NCBI GenBank assembly: GCA_015680905.1
Contig: CM027378.1
Span: 39,467,001 to 39,531,000 of the forward strand
Direction of reading: 5' to 3'
Length of the DNA: 64,000 nucleotides
From: Coptis chinensis
Taxonomy: Eukaryota; Streptophyta; Magnoliopsida; Ranunculales; Ranunculaceae
The notes beneath the pieces are model-generated. The model ran no database searches. It was not told where the DNA came from and saw only the letters and a list, made by a program, of their open reading frames with translations. A program made the translations under genes and the position numbers. Of this stretch, positions 11,440-21,633 are shown piece by piece (position 1 is the stretch's first letter; each line of letters begins with the position of its first letter).

Positions 11440-11763
11440 ATGGTGTATCAATATGTAGACCAACAATCATATGGTTATTATGCAAACCCTTCACCATGTT
11501 CATGCTGTGGTAGTCCTTACCATTGGGCTTCTCAGTGCCCATCATACCAAGGGTTTGGGCCTACTATAGGATATAATAATAATTATGAACCGCAATTTTC
11601 AATCATTCATATTAATCCATACAATCAAGAGTTTTCTAGTCATCCAAACTATACATGGAGTCAACCAGTGTCATCTACTTCTAGTTCCGTGATGAGTGTG
11701 TACAATGAACCAAACACTTTTCTGTGCACAATTTGTTCAGATCCAGACCACAACACCCATTAA
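11440..11763 (+). pseudogene. Zinc-knuckle Gag remnant of element B
   Basis: A frame starting MVYQYVDQQ. It contains CSCCGSPYHWASQC, a C-x2-C-x4-H-x4-C zinc knuckle, and the start of a second knuckle near its end (CTICSDPDH). Such knuckles bind element RNA in Gag proteins. The Gag core seen in C, G and H (a VFPFTLADK segment) is absent. Element D carries the same segment on the minus strand at 25080-25177 and 26856-26950, so this reduced arrangement is inherited and not private to B. Confidence 0.65.
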
Positions 11764-11913
11764 TGTCCCATATTTATTCAACCTCAACCTATCCCATCAC
11801 AGTACGAAATCAACCAAAATTACTCAAATGCCAATAACTATGACTATCAAACACCGTACCAACCAGAACCACACCACCAAGCTTCCCCTCCGTTAACAAC
11901 ATTTGATAAAATA

Positions 11914-13074
11914 ATGGCCCAAAACAAAATAATACTTCAGAACCTAGAACAGACAAGATTGATGCTAACCTCACCTACGCCAGACCTTTCCACCATGCCA
12001 GAAATCACCCACCCATCTAGCTCGCCACCCTTCCCAGAACAAATTTCCCAACAAATAGCCAACAATGGAAAAACGTTTAGAGAACAAAATGTAGAAACCC
12101 AAACTATGCTTCATAATCTAGCCAAAATGATTTCCATGATCCCCTCACCTAACACAGAACTTTCAACCTTGCCAAAGATCGACACACAAGATGAACCATT
12201 ACCTTCCCATGACCCTCCCATTAACCATTATATTAATTCCACACACAACCTGGATGAGAAACTTCTTGAAGACGACTCTGTAGGACTTGTTTCGGATGAC
12301 CATGAGGCTATTGAGGAAACTTATATTGTTTTAGAGGACGAGAGTGAGGAAATAGAAATCAATAATTCTAATCTAAGGCATGAACAAGGTAATGTGCAGG
12401 AATTAAAGGAAGTCACATCTTTAGAGCAATGTGAATCTAAATTTAGTTTGGCAGCTAAGGAAATAACAATGGAAAACATAGATAAAATTCTTACAGATAA
12501 AGCCACGAACCACAACTTTATAGATTCAGCTAAGCTAGATGAAGAATTCTATGATTTCTTAAGAGTATGTGAGGATCCACCAACTGACCACCATCCAAAT
12601 GAGTTACCACCTCCTACAATCCAACCATCTAGCACAGCTAAGCCATCCATTCACCCTCCATTTAAGAAGAACATCGAATTTGCACTTGAGCCTATTGCCT
12701 CAGAGGCCCTCTATAATTTTTTCAACCCTCACGGTGAAGAGTGTTTGCCTAGTACACAATCCCATGAGTACACAATTCCTGTAGTTAAGAGCCAATCTTT
12801 GACCGAGTGTAGTGAAAAACTTAGGTTGTCTTATTTTCCCTTATCTAAGTCTCATGAAAGACATCAAGATTCATATTTCATTCCTTTCTCACTTAAAATA
12901 TCACTAATTCATCTTTTGGGTCATTCTAACTCTTTAAAACAGCTACAACATGATGGTTTGCATATGTTCTTTGATGGGTTGCATAAGTTTTCTTTCATTT
13001 TTCTACATAATTGCTTCCAATTATACAATTTTATTCTGTTTGGGGGTGCATTTAGTATCATGTTTTATGGCTAG
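11914..13074 (+). CDS. 386-codon open frame of element B
   Basis: The longest open frame among the LTR elements here. The N-terminal half is Pro, Ser, Thr and Asn rich; the middle (about residues 105-170) is acidic; then comes KLDEEFYDFLRVCEDPP and the block FKKNIEFALEPIASEALYNFFNP (key residues I/L-EFALEP and NFFNP), found with variations in C, D, G and H. The C terminus is hydrophobic (HNCFQLYNFILFGG) and could be a membrane anchor. I do not recognise a known domain. No upstream protease is present, unlike in G and H where this block follows the protease. It may be a Gag-linked accessory protein; function unknown. Confidence 0.55.
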   Translation: MAQNKIILQNLEQTRLMLTSPTPDLSTMPEITHPSSSPPFPEQISQQIANNGKTFREQNVETQTMLHNLAKMISMIPSPNTELSTLPKIDTQDEPLPSHDPPINHYINSTHNLDEKLLEDDSVGLVSDDHEAIEETYIVLEDESEEIEINNSNLRHEQGNVQELKEVTSLEQCESKFSLAAKEITMENIDKILTDKATNHNFIDSAKLDEEFYDFLRVCEDPPTDHHPNELPPPTIQPSSTAKPSIHPPFKKNIEFALEPIASEALYNFFNPHGEECLPSTQSHEYTIPVVKSQSLTECSEKLRLSYFPLSKSHERHQDSYFIPFSLKISLIHLLGHSNSLKQLQHDGLHMFFDGLHKFSFIFLHNCFQLYNFILFGGAFSIMFYG

Positions 13075-15326
13075 ACACCCAACTCTTTCGGCTATTAGTT
13101 TATAGTTGACCACGCATCATCCATTTTGTGTCACCCCAATTCTCGCTTGTTTGGGGGTGTGCACAGTCTAGGGGAATCTGACTTAAAATGACGCCACATT
13201 AAGTATAGGGGAATCTGACTTTAAAAGACCTATATAATTTCTTGTAAAATACCACCTTAATGGAGTATAGGCCACAAAATTTTACAAACTTCAAAAGAGT
13301 TTCAAATTTTGTTTGGGGGTGGCGTATTTTGGTATTTCATTTCAAATCTTTTTGCCACCCTTTGCCTGTCATGTTTACTCCAGTAGAGTTTGTGTTAGTT
13401 AGTACGTAATAGTTAATTGTGCTTCATGTTATCATATCTTCTTTACAATATTTCTATTACAGGTACTACCAATTTTTGCCTGTCATGTTTACTCCAGTAG
13501 AGTTTGTATTAGTTAGTACGTAATAGTTAATTGTGCTTCATGTTATCATATCTTCTTTACAATATTTCTATTACAGGTACTACCAATTTTTGCCACGTTT
13601 CTATGGTAAATTCTTTCCTTATCTCTTTACACTTTGAGGACAAAGCGTTCGATTGTTTGGGGGTGGGATAGAAACATTCGCAAAAATTAGACACTTTTAG
13701 GATGTAAATTACGCACTTTTATTCATAAAATATTAAAAATCATAAAAATTAGTTAGTTACATATTTTAATTGTGCTATTGAATTGTTTTATGAACCCCCT
13801 TCTCCCAAATTGTTTGGGGGTGGTATAGAAACATGGTGTAAATGTTTAAGCACATATTAGGTTTTATATTATGTATTATTTATCTTATAAAATTTCAAAA
13901 ATTAAAAATCATAAATATTGTTTATACTAGGCACTTAGTGATAATAGTATTGTTCCCTTCTCCATGATGATATTAGTCTAGAAATCTCATGTAGTACTTG
14001 AATTAGGATTTAATTTTTGAAACATAGATTAATATATAGATAATAGTTATTACATCTTTTCATGAACATCTTGCATGAGCATCTTTGATTATACTTGGCA
14101 GTATTTTTCTGAGACTTAGGTTAGAGTACTTAATACATATCTTGTGAGCATCTAGCCTAAAAGCCTCATAAGAGTGAAATATCTGAGTGATGACACAAGG
14201 GAGAAGTAAATTCTGAGTAGAGAAATCACACATCCACTTGCTTGAACACCACACCATATCCTAGGCGAGAATTTAGGTCCTTTTTGGATCGATATAGCTA
14301 GAAATTCACACCTATATGAAATTTATTATCTGCTAGTTGCCCCACTGAGCCTTTCATTAGCTTTTTCACAAACCACAAATCCTTTACTCAATAAAACAAA
14401 ATAAAAAATAAAATCAGCCTACCTATCTAAATAAGTCTGAGAAATAGGATGAGTGAAGAAAAGAAAATAGAAAAACCTGTGTAAACAAAAATTAGTTAGT
14501 TGCTTCAAAAAAAAAAGAAAAAAAATAAGTTTCCATCCAAAGAAAATAAAAAAATAAAAAATAAAAAAATAAAACTCCAAAAATAGAATAAAAAGAGTCA
14601 AAAAGCTAAAATAAAAAGGCTAAGGATGGAAACAGAGTGTAGAAGCAAAAGAACAAGGTTTTCTCTAGTTACATAATATGAAGACCCTATTTTCTCAGAC
14701 TTGTCTTTTTGAATATCCATTTTCTTCATTCTTTAACCAATACCTACGCCCCGTATCACCTAATAAAGACCTCTAGCTCAATTAGGAATAGGTTGGTGTG
14801 ATATTAAGTGGTAGATGTGTTTGATCGACCTCAGCTTCCTTAGATTGTCATTAAGATTGTGAGGAAACGTGTGCCCACTGCACACTGGAGTTATCAAACT
14901 TGAGTAGGAAAATCAAAGTGTTATGTGTTTTGACACATTCCTTGTGAGAACCTACTTAGGCACGCTACCCAAAAGTTTCAGAAATGGACCTACCATTGCA
15001 TTTCATATCATAGTTCATTGTATAGTTGTTTATCTTAAGATAATTTGATTATTATGCATGTATTAGTTTAAGTTTTAGAATGATCATTCTTGTTTAAATA
15101 CTAGTGAGATGTATAGATCATTGAGACATAAATAAGGGAACAATTACTTTTATTTCTTAGTTGTTGTAGTATAAATGAAGTTTGTGAGTATCTTATCTAG
15201 AAAACTTTCACGAGGCTATAACTCGTCAACTAGGGAATTCTTAGTGGTTTAAGGCCTTATTGCATATGGTCAATGCAGTCGCACTCAGCGAAACGAGACT
15301 AGTTAAAAATATTTTAATTTCACATA
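13075..15326 (+). other. 3' noncoding region of element B
   Basis: About 2.2 kb without credible ORF. G runs of the type TTTGGGGGTG occur near 13149, 13312, 13652 and 13812. The GGAATCTGACTT block appears twice (about 13164 and 13211). A stem ACAAAATTT (13274-13282) pairs with AAATTTTGT (13304-13312). CTTTG-AGGA-CAAAG forms a hairpin at 13632-13645. A-rich tracts occur at 14500-14620, and the tRNA-Asp-like block starts at 15160. Confidence 0.6.
13361..13588 (+). repeat. Direct tandem duplication, 114-bp unit
   Basis: Two adjacent copies of a 114-base unit, starting at 13361 and 13475, differ at one position that I can see. Each unit ends with a pyrimidine-rich tract and ACAG, the counterpart of the intron acceptor seen after ORF3 in A, G and H. 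The duplication is recent relative to the element. Confidence 0.85.
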
Positions 15327-15365
15327 TTTGCTTGAGGACAAGCAAAATGCCGTTTGGGGGTGGTT
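15327..15365 (+). promoter_or_regulatory. Hairpin and polypurine tract of element B
   Basis: TTTGCTTG (15327-15334), AGGA, CAAGCAAA (15339-15346), then TTTGGGGGTGG, directly before the 3' LTR. Same layout as A, G and H. Confidence 0.75.
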
Positions 15366-16696
15366 TGATAAGAGCCCAAACTATAGTTTAAACCCTTTAA
15401 TAGTATTTCTATTTTGCCAATTATGTTATTAATAATATAGGTTTATCACTAATTACGTGCTTTTGAGTATTGCAGGCTTTGGAGTTGAATAAATGTCAAT
15501 TCGTTACTAATTAGGCGCTAAAAGGAGCTAAAGTGATTGCTAGAGAAGTTCTATGAAGAAAGCCCAAGTTTAATGGAGAAAAAGCCCTTAAAAATCCCAA
15601 GTCAACACTGTTAAGTGAAAGTTAAACCGGATTAGAGAGTTGAAGAAAGTTAACAGAACTTCAAAAGGTCATATCTTTGGACCTAGGCCTCGGAATTAGG
15701 CCAATTTTATATCAAAATGACTGGCTCAAAAAGTTCTTTCCAATGGTCTAGGCCTTGACTCGATCAGAGTAGTATAAATTGGTGAAATCGTGTGCTACAG
15801 TAACACGACCAGAATTGAAAGTCTTCGATTAAACCAATTGGGTTATGGACATGATTTATGGGTCCATAACCTAACCTAAAAGCCTATGCACGAAATTGTA
15901 ACCTAACCCTCTCTTATATAAAGAGGGTTTAGGATAAAACAAAGATTGGCTACTCCCACTTTAGTTTAATATAGTTTAGGGTTCTCTCTCTCTCTCTCTC
16001 CTTTTATAGTTTAGTTTAGATTAGAATAATTTAGTTTGTAACCTCCATTAAATCCTTCAATAAAAACCCTTAGTTTAATATTCAATTTTTGTCTCTTTAA
16101 TTTAATGTCTTCATCTTATTGTTTTGATATTGTTCATCCAATGAAGCAAGGATAAAACCTCCATTAGAGGAGGTTAAAGAAGCCATGTGAGAATGATTGC
16201 TTGTTAGAATAGTTGTTATTTAGAATAGAATTTCAAGTTCATTATTATTAGTGTTTAGAGATAAACCTCATAATGATGAACTATAGTTTAGAGCCACCAT
16301 CAAAGAGATTTATGGTGGAGCAAAACTCTTATGCTAGTGGAACCTTGATTCAAGAGGACTTGGTATTCACTAGGGATCAATATTCGATTTGATGACTAAC
16401 TAATAGCCAATCGAATTGCATGGTGGAATTTCCCCTCTCTAATTATTCTTCTCATCATTATAAACACTGTTTTAGCTTCTTAAAATTAATGTTTTCATAT
16501 TATTATAATTACTCTCATCATTGTTCCTTCTGTTTGATTAGTTGAATTCTATTTATGTTTTGATAGTTTATGAGTGGAATGAATATGTACTCTCTTTATA
16601 TTGCATAATTAATTATATATGTAAGAGTAGGAAATAAATAATTGATACCGTAAGAATAAAGTTAGAGAAATCTAAGTGAGTTTTTACGGGTTATCA
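15366..16696 (+). repeat. 3' LTR of element B
   Basis: Starts TGATAAGAGCC and ends TTATCA, followed by the CATGC target copy. A TATA box (TTATATAAAG, near 15915-15924) sits inside an inverted repeat CCCTCT/AGAGGG. A TC microsatellite lies at about 15981-16001. U3 differs strongly from that of the 5' LTR, whereas the last ~250 bases and the hairpin region (about 16150-16190) are close. Confidence 0.85.
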
Positions 16697-18184
16697 CATG
16701 CAACGTCTTCTTTTTCCTCCAACGAAAGGGTGGCCAAGTGAATGATTGTGAGAAAATGGATGGTTGTGGAAGAAATGGTGGAAATGGATAAGTTTTAAAA
16801 GTAAGGAGTGAAAGAAATGAGAATGTGGGTTTATCACAAAACTCATTGGTGGCGTGGGTTGGTTCAATCAGACAACTGAAAAAGAAAGTATCAGGTGGCT
16901 CTTTAGGTAGTATTTTCGTACTAGGAGAGTGTAGAATATCATGAAGCACAGGAGAAACAAGAGGGTTAAGTGAAAACTCAAGGTTCCTTTGGAAAGGTTG
17001 AGGGTGGGGAACATTGAAGGAAGGTGAGTGAGTGACAGGAAGATGTGAGGTAGGTGAATGGTGCTCAGCTAGTGCTCTCAGGTCTAGATCATCATAAGCG
17101 TTTAGATATGCAAGACATTCTTCAATAGGTGGGCTAGAAGAATCATTGGGATAGAGGGATGAATGGATATCAATAGGAGGGGACTTGCGAGGTGGAAAAG
17201 AAGAGTTGCAAAAGAGGTGAAGGAAGTCTTCCTCGATTTCACCTACTTCCAGGGAGTCTTCGTCGAAGTCGGAACTTTTGAAGGAAAGGAATTTGTGCAT
17301 CTGATTATCAGGAAATATGTTTTTGAAATAATCTTGAGCTAAACTCTCGATCATGCTAACTTCTCCATCAATAGTCATATCTGGTAACTGTTTCATCATT
17401 GTGAAAACATTTACCTCAATAGAAAGATGGCCAAAAGACATGGACATTGAACCATCATGGCAGTTTATGAGCGCGTTGGCAGTTGCCAAGAAAAGACGCC
17501 CTAAAATGATAGGAACGGAGTCGTTAATGACTTATGTGTCTAGGATAACTAAGTCTGCTAGATAGTAAAAATTTTGAGCTTTAACCAGCACATTTTCAAC
17601 CACACCCTTAAGATATTTAATAGAACGATCTGCTAATTGCAACGTCATTTTAGTTGGTTGCATCTCTTGTAGACCAATTTGTTTATACAGATAATAAAGA
17701 AGTAAGTTAACACTCGCCCCTAGGTATAATAGAGCAGTTGTCATGTGAGTATCCCCTATGGTGCATTGTACAGTAGGACAACCAGGGTCCTTGTACCTAA
17801 CGATTCCATTATGTTCAGATAGAGTTGGAAACTGTTCCATTAAAAAGGCCTCCTTTGGGATATTTGTTTTCCGCCTAGCAGTGCACAACTCTTTTAGAAA
17901 CTTAGCATGTTGGGGCAACTTTTTAATAGCATCAAGAAAAAGTAGGTTTATAGTTAGATTTTTAAAAACTTCCCTAATCTCATCAAAGTTAGTATCCTTG
18001 TGCAACATGGCTAGTCTCTGGGGAAACGGTGGGTTCTCTCTATATTTAGCATATGGATCAATAGGAGTTTTAACCTTGGCCATTTTCCATTTGGGTTAAA
18101 CCTGGTACCTTTATAGGAGTAGGATCGTTAGTTACTACATCGGTATCTAGTAAAGTATCAGGTACAATGACCACAGGTGGGGTA
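16697..18184 (-). pseudogene. Protease and linked domain of element C (fossil)
   Basis: Minus-strand coding relic. The aspartic protease part (18083-17532) carries the LGASVNLL active-site block, followed by the KMTLQLADRS and IILGRPFLATANALIN segments typical of this lineage's protease. The downstream part (17489-16697) has an acidic linker and the block FQRNLEFSLNPLVSPVLH (16940-17000) shared with B, D, G and H. No reverse transcriptase follows; the reading passes under element B and resumes at 9445. Broken in more than one place. Confidence 0.75.
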
Positions 18185-18189
18185 ACAAC

Positions 18190-19466
18190 TGATAGGATTA
18201 TATACTAAAAGCATTACTTTTGTATTAACTCTAATTCTTTATATTTTGAATGAGAATCATATGGGTAAATGTTATGCATATTATATATCTTATTAGTTAT
18301 ATGCATGTATCTAATACTTTATGTTGTAGATGATATGGTGTGTACACACAGAAGATCATATCATCAGTACCTTATAAAGTATAAGTAAACGTTCACAACC
18401 TAAATAGATTTGGACAAACCATTGGTATGGTTGTAGTATAATCTGGTATTAGTCTATCTTGACTATAGGATTACACTAGTACACTTTGTGTGTATTGAAC
18501 AAGATCAAGTGAGGTTGTTTATCTTTATACTGACTATATAAGAGAACAAACACCTCTGTTATTATGGATGCTTGTCCTCTTAATCCGGATATAATAACAG
18601 GCACTTACGTGCATTGTACATTGCTTTAAATCATCAATGAGTGAGATTCATTTGTGAATCAACAAACTCGATAGATTGGGTAATGACATTGTATGTAAGG
18701 TGTGATATTGATTATAGAAGGAATCTGTGTCCCGCAAGAAGTCGGGCTGATGATGTCCCCTTGAGGAGCTCAAAAGGATTGTCATGTAAACCCTGCAGGT
18801 GGATTTATTCCGACATGACAATGAGGTTGAGTGGTACTACTCAAGGATATAAGAAGTTGATTAATGTAGTTGTCAGTAACTTGACTTAATCAATGGGCAT
18901 TCGATATCTTAAACACGGGGAGATCAACGAGCATATAATATGGAGCCCATAAACGTTGACACGTAATTTAGGATTAGGGCTGTAGTGCAACAATGGCCTT
19001 TATTGGAATAAGCCATTTGTTGACGGACTTGGGCCGTGTGTTCTGGGCGAACATGGGAAGCCTAAGCTCGTCAGGAGGCCCAACCCTAATTTCTCCTCAT
19101 GGTCCCTGTTGTAGCCTATATAAAGGAAACCTCTTTCTCTGGCTGACTTCTGCATAAGAAAAATCAAGGTTTTGCTCAAGAAAAATAGATCCAGAAATTG
19201 GATCCAATTTTGTGAGTGAGAGAGGCCAAGAGAGAAAGAAAAGGTTGGAAGATCGTTGCCCACACAACGTCCACTCTGTGTATAGGAATACAACAGAAGA
19301 TCAAGAGGTTGATTTCGAATTTCACAGCTATTGGATTCTTAGAGATATCAAGAAGCTTATCTAAAAGGTAAATTTCTAACCAAACCGTGACACCCTTTAT
19401 TCCACTGCACGTGGGTGTTTCGCGGTTCGTAGTAAATCATTCGGCGAAACCATAACGGTTCCTACA
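18190..19466 (+). mobile_element. Solo LTR, probably copia type, inside element C
   Basis: A 1277-bp LTR with no internal region, starting TGATAGGATT and ending CCTACA, flanked by perfect 5-bp duplications ACAAC (18185-18189 and 19467-19471). Element C sequence continues on both sides. A TATA box (TATATAAAG) lies at 19117-19125. The sequence differs from the Athila-type LTRs of the window; its U3 start resembles some copia LTRs, but I could not check the family. A solo LTR is the usual product of recombination between the two LTRs of one element. Confidence 0.8.
19117..19125 (+). promoter_or_regulatory. TATA box of the solo LTR
   Basis: TATATAAAG, about 930 bases from the LTR start, points rightwards into element C antisense sequence. 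If still active it would drive antisense transcripts of C. Confidence 0.45.
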
Positions 19467-19471
19467 ACAAC

Positions 19472-21040
19472 AAGCATAGTTACGGCGTTATCCACCACCC
19501 TGCCAGAACGAAGAGTGGTGATGGCATTTAACTCACCTACATTTAAATGTCCATTACTAGGAGTACTGGTTACTTCAAAGGCTGTGTTTGGCATTTTAGG
19601 ATTAGGTATGGCTTAATCTGAAAACACACCTTTTGGTTGGGCTTTCTCTTGGGCTAACTATTAGATGGAATGATTAATGGATTGTAAACGCTGTTGGTTA
19701 GAATGATTAATGGATTGTAAAATCTGTTGGTTAGCCTACATGTAGGCTTCAAAACGATTCGGTTGTGAAGGTGTAGTGGCCACAGGTGGTGTGACTGGAA
19801 CTATCTCATGTTGATTATTAACTGGTCGGTTGCGATAGTTATTATTAACTAGAACGATACGTCTATTAGTATTATAATTATTATAATTACCTTGTCCTTG
19901 TCCTTATTATAATTAGCTTGGTTGTAATTAGTCGCTGGCCTAACATTTTGATTATTAAACCCTGGAGGTGTAACTTGTTGATTATTTCTCCAACTGAAGT
20001 TGGGATGCTATCTCCAAGGTACGTTAGGTTTGCTATTAATGGAACAAACATTGTCTGGTTGAGCGGATGGTTGTTCATAGACTAGAGGACAATAGGAGTC
20101 AGGGTGCTCAGGACTCAAACATAAATTACATGGAATAAAGTTGACATTCATGACAGGAGTAGACTTTTGTTAGACAGAAATGGCATCTACCTTTTTAGTG
20201 AGAGATTCGATTAAACTTTTAAACTCAGGATCAGATTTAACCTCAAACATACTGGCAGCCTTAACTGTGGAAGAAGAATTACTGGACTGGGGGATGTCAT
20301 TAACCCCCCCAGTTATTTTGACGCTTAGATTGATCTTCTAAAAACCTGTAAGCCTCTGAGGCACCTTTACTAAGAAAACTACCCCTAGTCATTATGTCAA
20401 GAACCTCTTTATGGTGATGTAAAAGCCTTTTGAAAATGGCACGAACAAGCGTGTCTTTCGCAAGGTTATGATGTGGACACTCGATGATAAGATCAGTGAA
20501 ACGATTCCAAGCCTCTGAAAAGGATTCATGAGGATTCTGGCGGAAGAAATGAATCTTCTAAAGCATTTCATCTGTCTTCAGCGGTGGGTAAAACTGTTCC
20601 ATGAATAATTGAACAAGTTTGGCCCTTGAGTCTACATAATTAGGGGCTTGGGCAGTTAACCAAGATGTCGTCTTATCGGCTAGGGTGAAAGGAAACACCC
20701 TCAATTTAATTTGTTCCGAACCTACGATAGGATGATGAAATGTAGTAAAAATTTGTTCTATCATACGCATATGCTGATAAGGCTTCTCATGGTTTAACCC
20801 ATGAAAAACTGCTAACAAATTAAATATATTCGGGGGGATTCGAAAATCCCCCACTAGGTATGCAATAACGATGCAAGACTTAGGGCTATCATTAAAGGCC
20901 TTATAAAAGTCAGAGAGAGGAGTCTCTGATTCATCAGACATTATTGCAAGTGTAGTGTGTGGTATTCTAGATAGGCGTGTACTTTAAAGTTTGCGATAAA
21001 TAATAGAAGATGGTTTACTAGTACCGGACATTAATCTCAT
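19472..21040 (-). pseudogene. Gag region of element C (fossil)
   Basis: Minus-strand Gag relic. The probable start at 21040 (MRLMS) matches the MRLRSGR start in G and H. The open part 20941-20558 holds the Gag core (retrotransposon-gag family): IPPNIFNLLAVFHG, HMRMIEQIFTTFHH, KLRVFPFTLADKT and FMEQFYPP. A zinc knuckle (CNLCLSPEHPDSYC) lies at about 20090-20130. An Asn- and Gln-rich stretch with many NNY repeats follows towards 19800. Gag forms the particle that packages element RNA. Several breaks. Confidence 0.75.
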
Positions 21041-21301
21041 GCAAGGCTAAGGCCAATAAGAAACAGACCACTAACAACAGTCAAACAACCCAGATATGCT
21101 AGAATTAAAAACACCTCTGACCGAAGAGGCGAAGACTGGAAGAAGAAGTACTTGAATGCCTCCTTGCTACGCGTTTGAATAGTGTCTTGTATACACAATC
21201 TCAGTGTATTCAAGAAGGTGGAAACACTGAATAACTTATATGAAGAAAATTGGAAACTAACCTGTGAAAAATTAGGCTACCTCAGAAATGGGCCCGGGCG
21301 A

Positions 21302-21485
21302 GCTTGGAAACAGGCGTAGAAGGGCACGGGCACGCTCTTGATTGACTCGATGTCTAGTGTTTTTAGGGCGTGCACGCTTGGAAATAGGCTAACAAAGGCG
21401 CTGGCGCGCTCTTGCTAGACTTGATGTCCAGTGTTTTGAGGGTGTGTGCGCTTGGAAATAGGCTAAGAAAGGCGCGGGCACGTTC
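21302..21485 (-). repeat. Tandem repeat, 74-bp unit, in the leader of element C
   Basis: GCTTGGAAA begins at 21302, 21376 and 21450, giving a 74-base period over about 2.4 copies. Read on the minus strand each unit contains AAACACTGGA or a variant followed by GAGCGC..GCGCC motifs, the leader module described in the findings. Confidence 0.8.
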
Positions 21486-21613
21486 AAGGCAGAATTCCAA
21501 AAAAAATAATTCCTAAACCAAACAAACACAATTAGAGCCAAACAAGGGTGGGTGGGTTTAATGGGGTTTTGGTAGGGACAAAAATACTAAAGAAAATGAA
21601 TTTAAACATAACT

Positions 21614-21631
21614 AAGATGGCAGCAGCGCCA
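21614..21631 (-). promoter_or_regulatory. Primer binding site of element C (tRNA-Asp)
   Basis: On the minus strand TGGCGCTGCTGCC starts two bases inside the LTR end. It differs by two transitions in 13 bases from the tRNA-Asp complement. Confidence 0.7.
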
Positions 21632-21633
21632 TT

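Larger units (their letters stand above)
9446..16696 (+). mobile_element. Element B: reduced non-autonomous Athila-related element
   Basis: A 7.25-kb element with two LTRs, primer site, hairpin and polypurine tract but very little coding sequence: two zinc-knuckle segments and one open frame. I see no gag core, protease, reverse transcriptase, integrase, ORF2 or ORF3. It lies inside element C: the flanks are CATGA (9441-9445) and CATGC (16697-16701), a 5-bp target duplication with one difference, and C resumes correctly on either side. Its two LTRs agree well in their downstream thirds but poorly in U3, which is unusual (see findings). It resembles the large, coding-poor LTR elements called LARDs but keeps an open frame. 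Confidence 0.85.
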
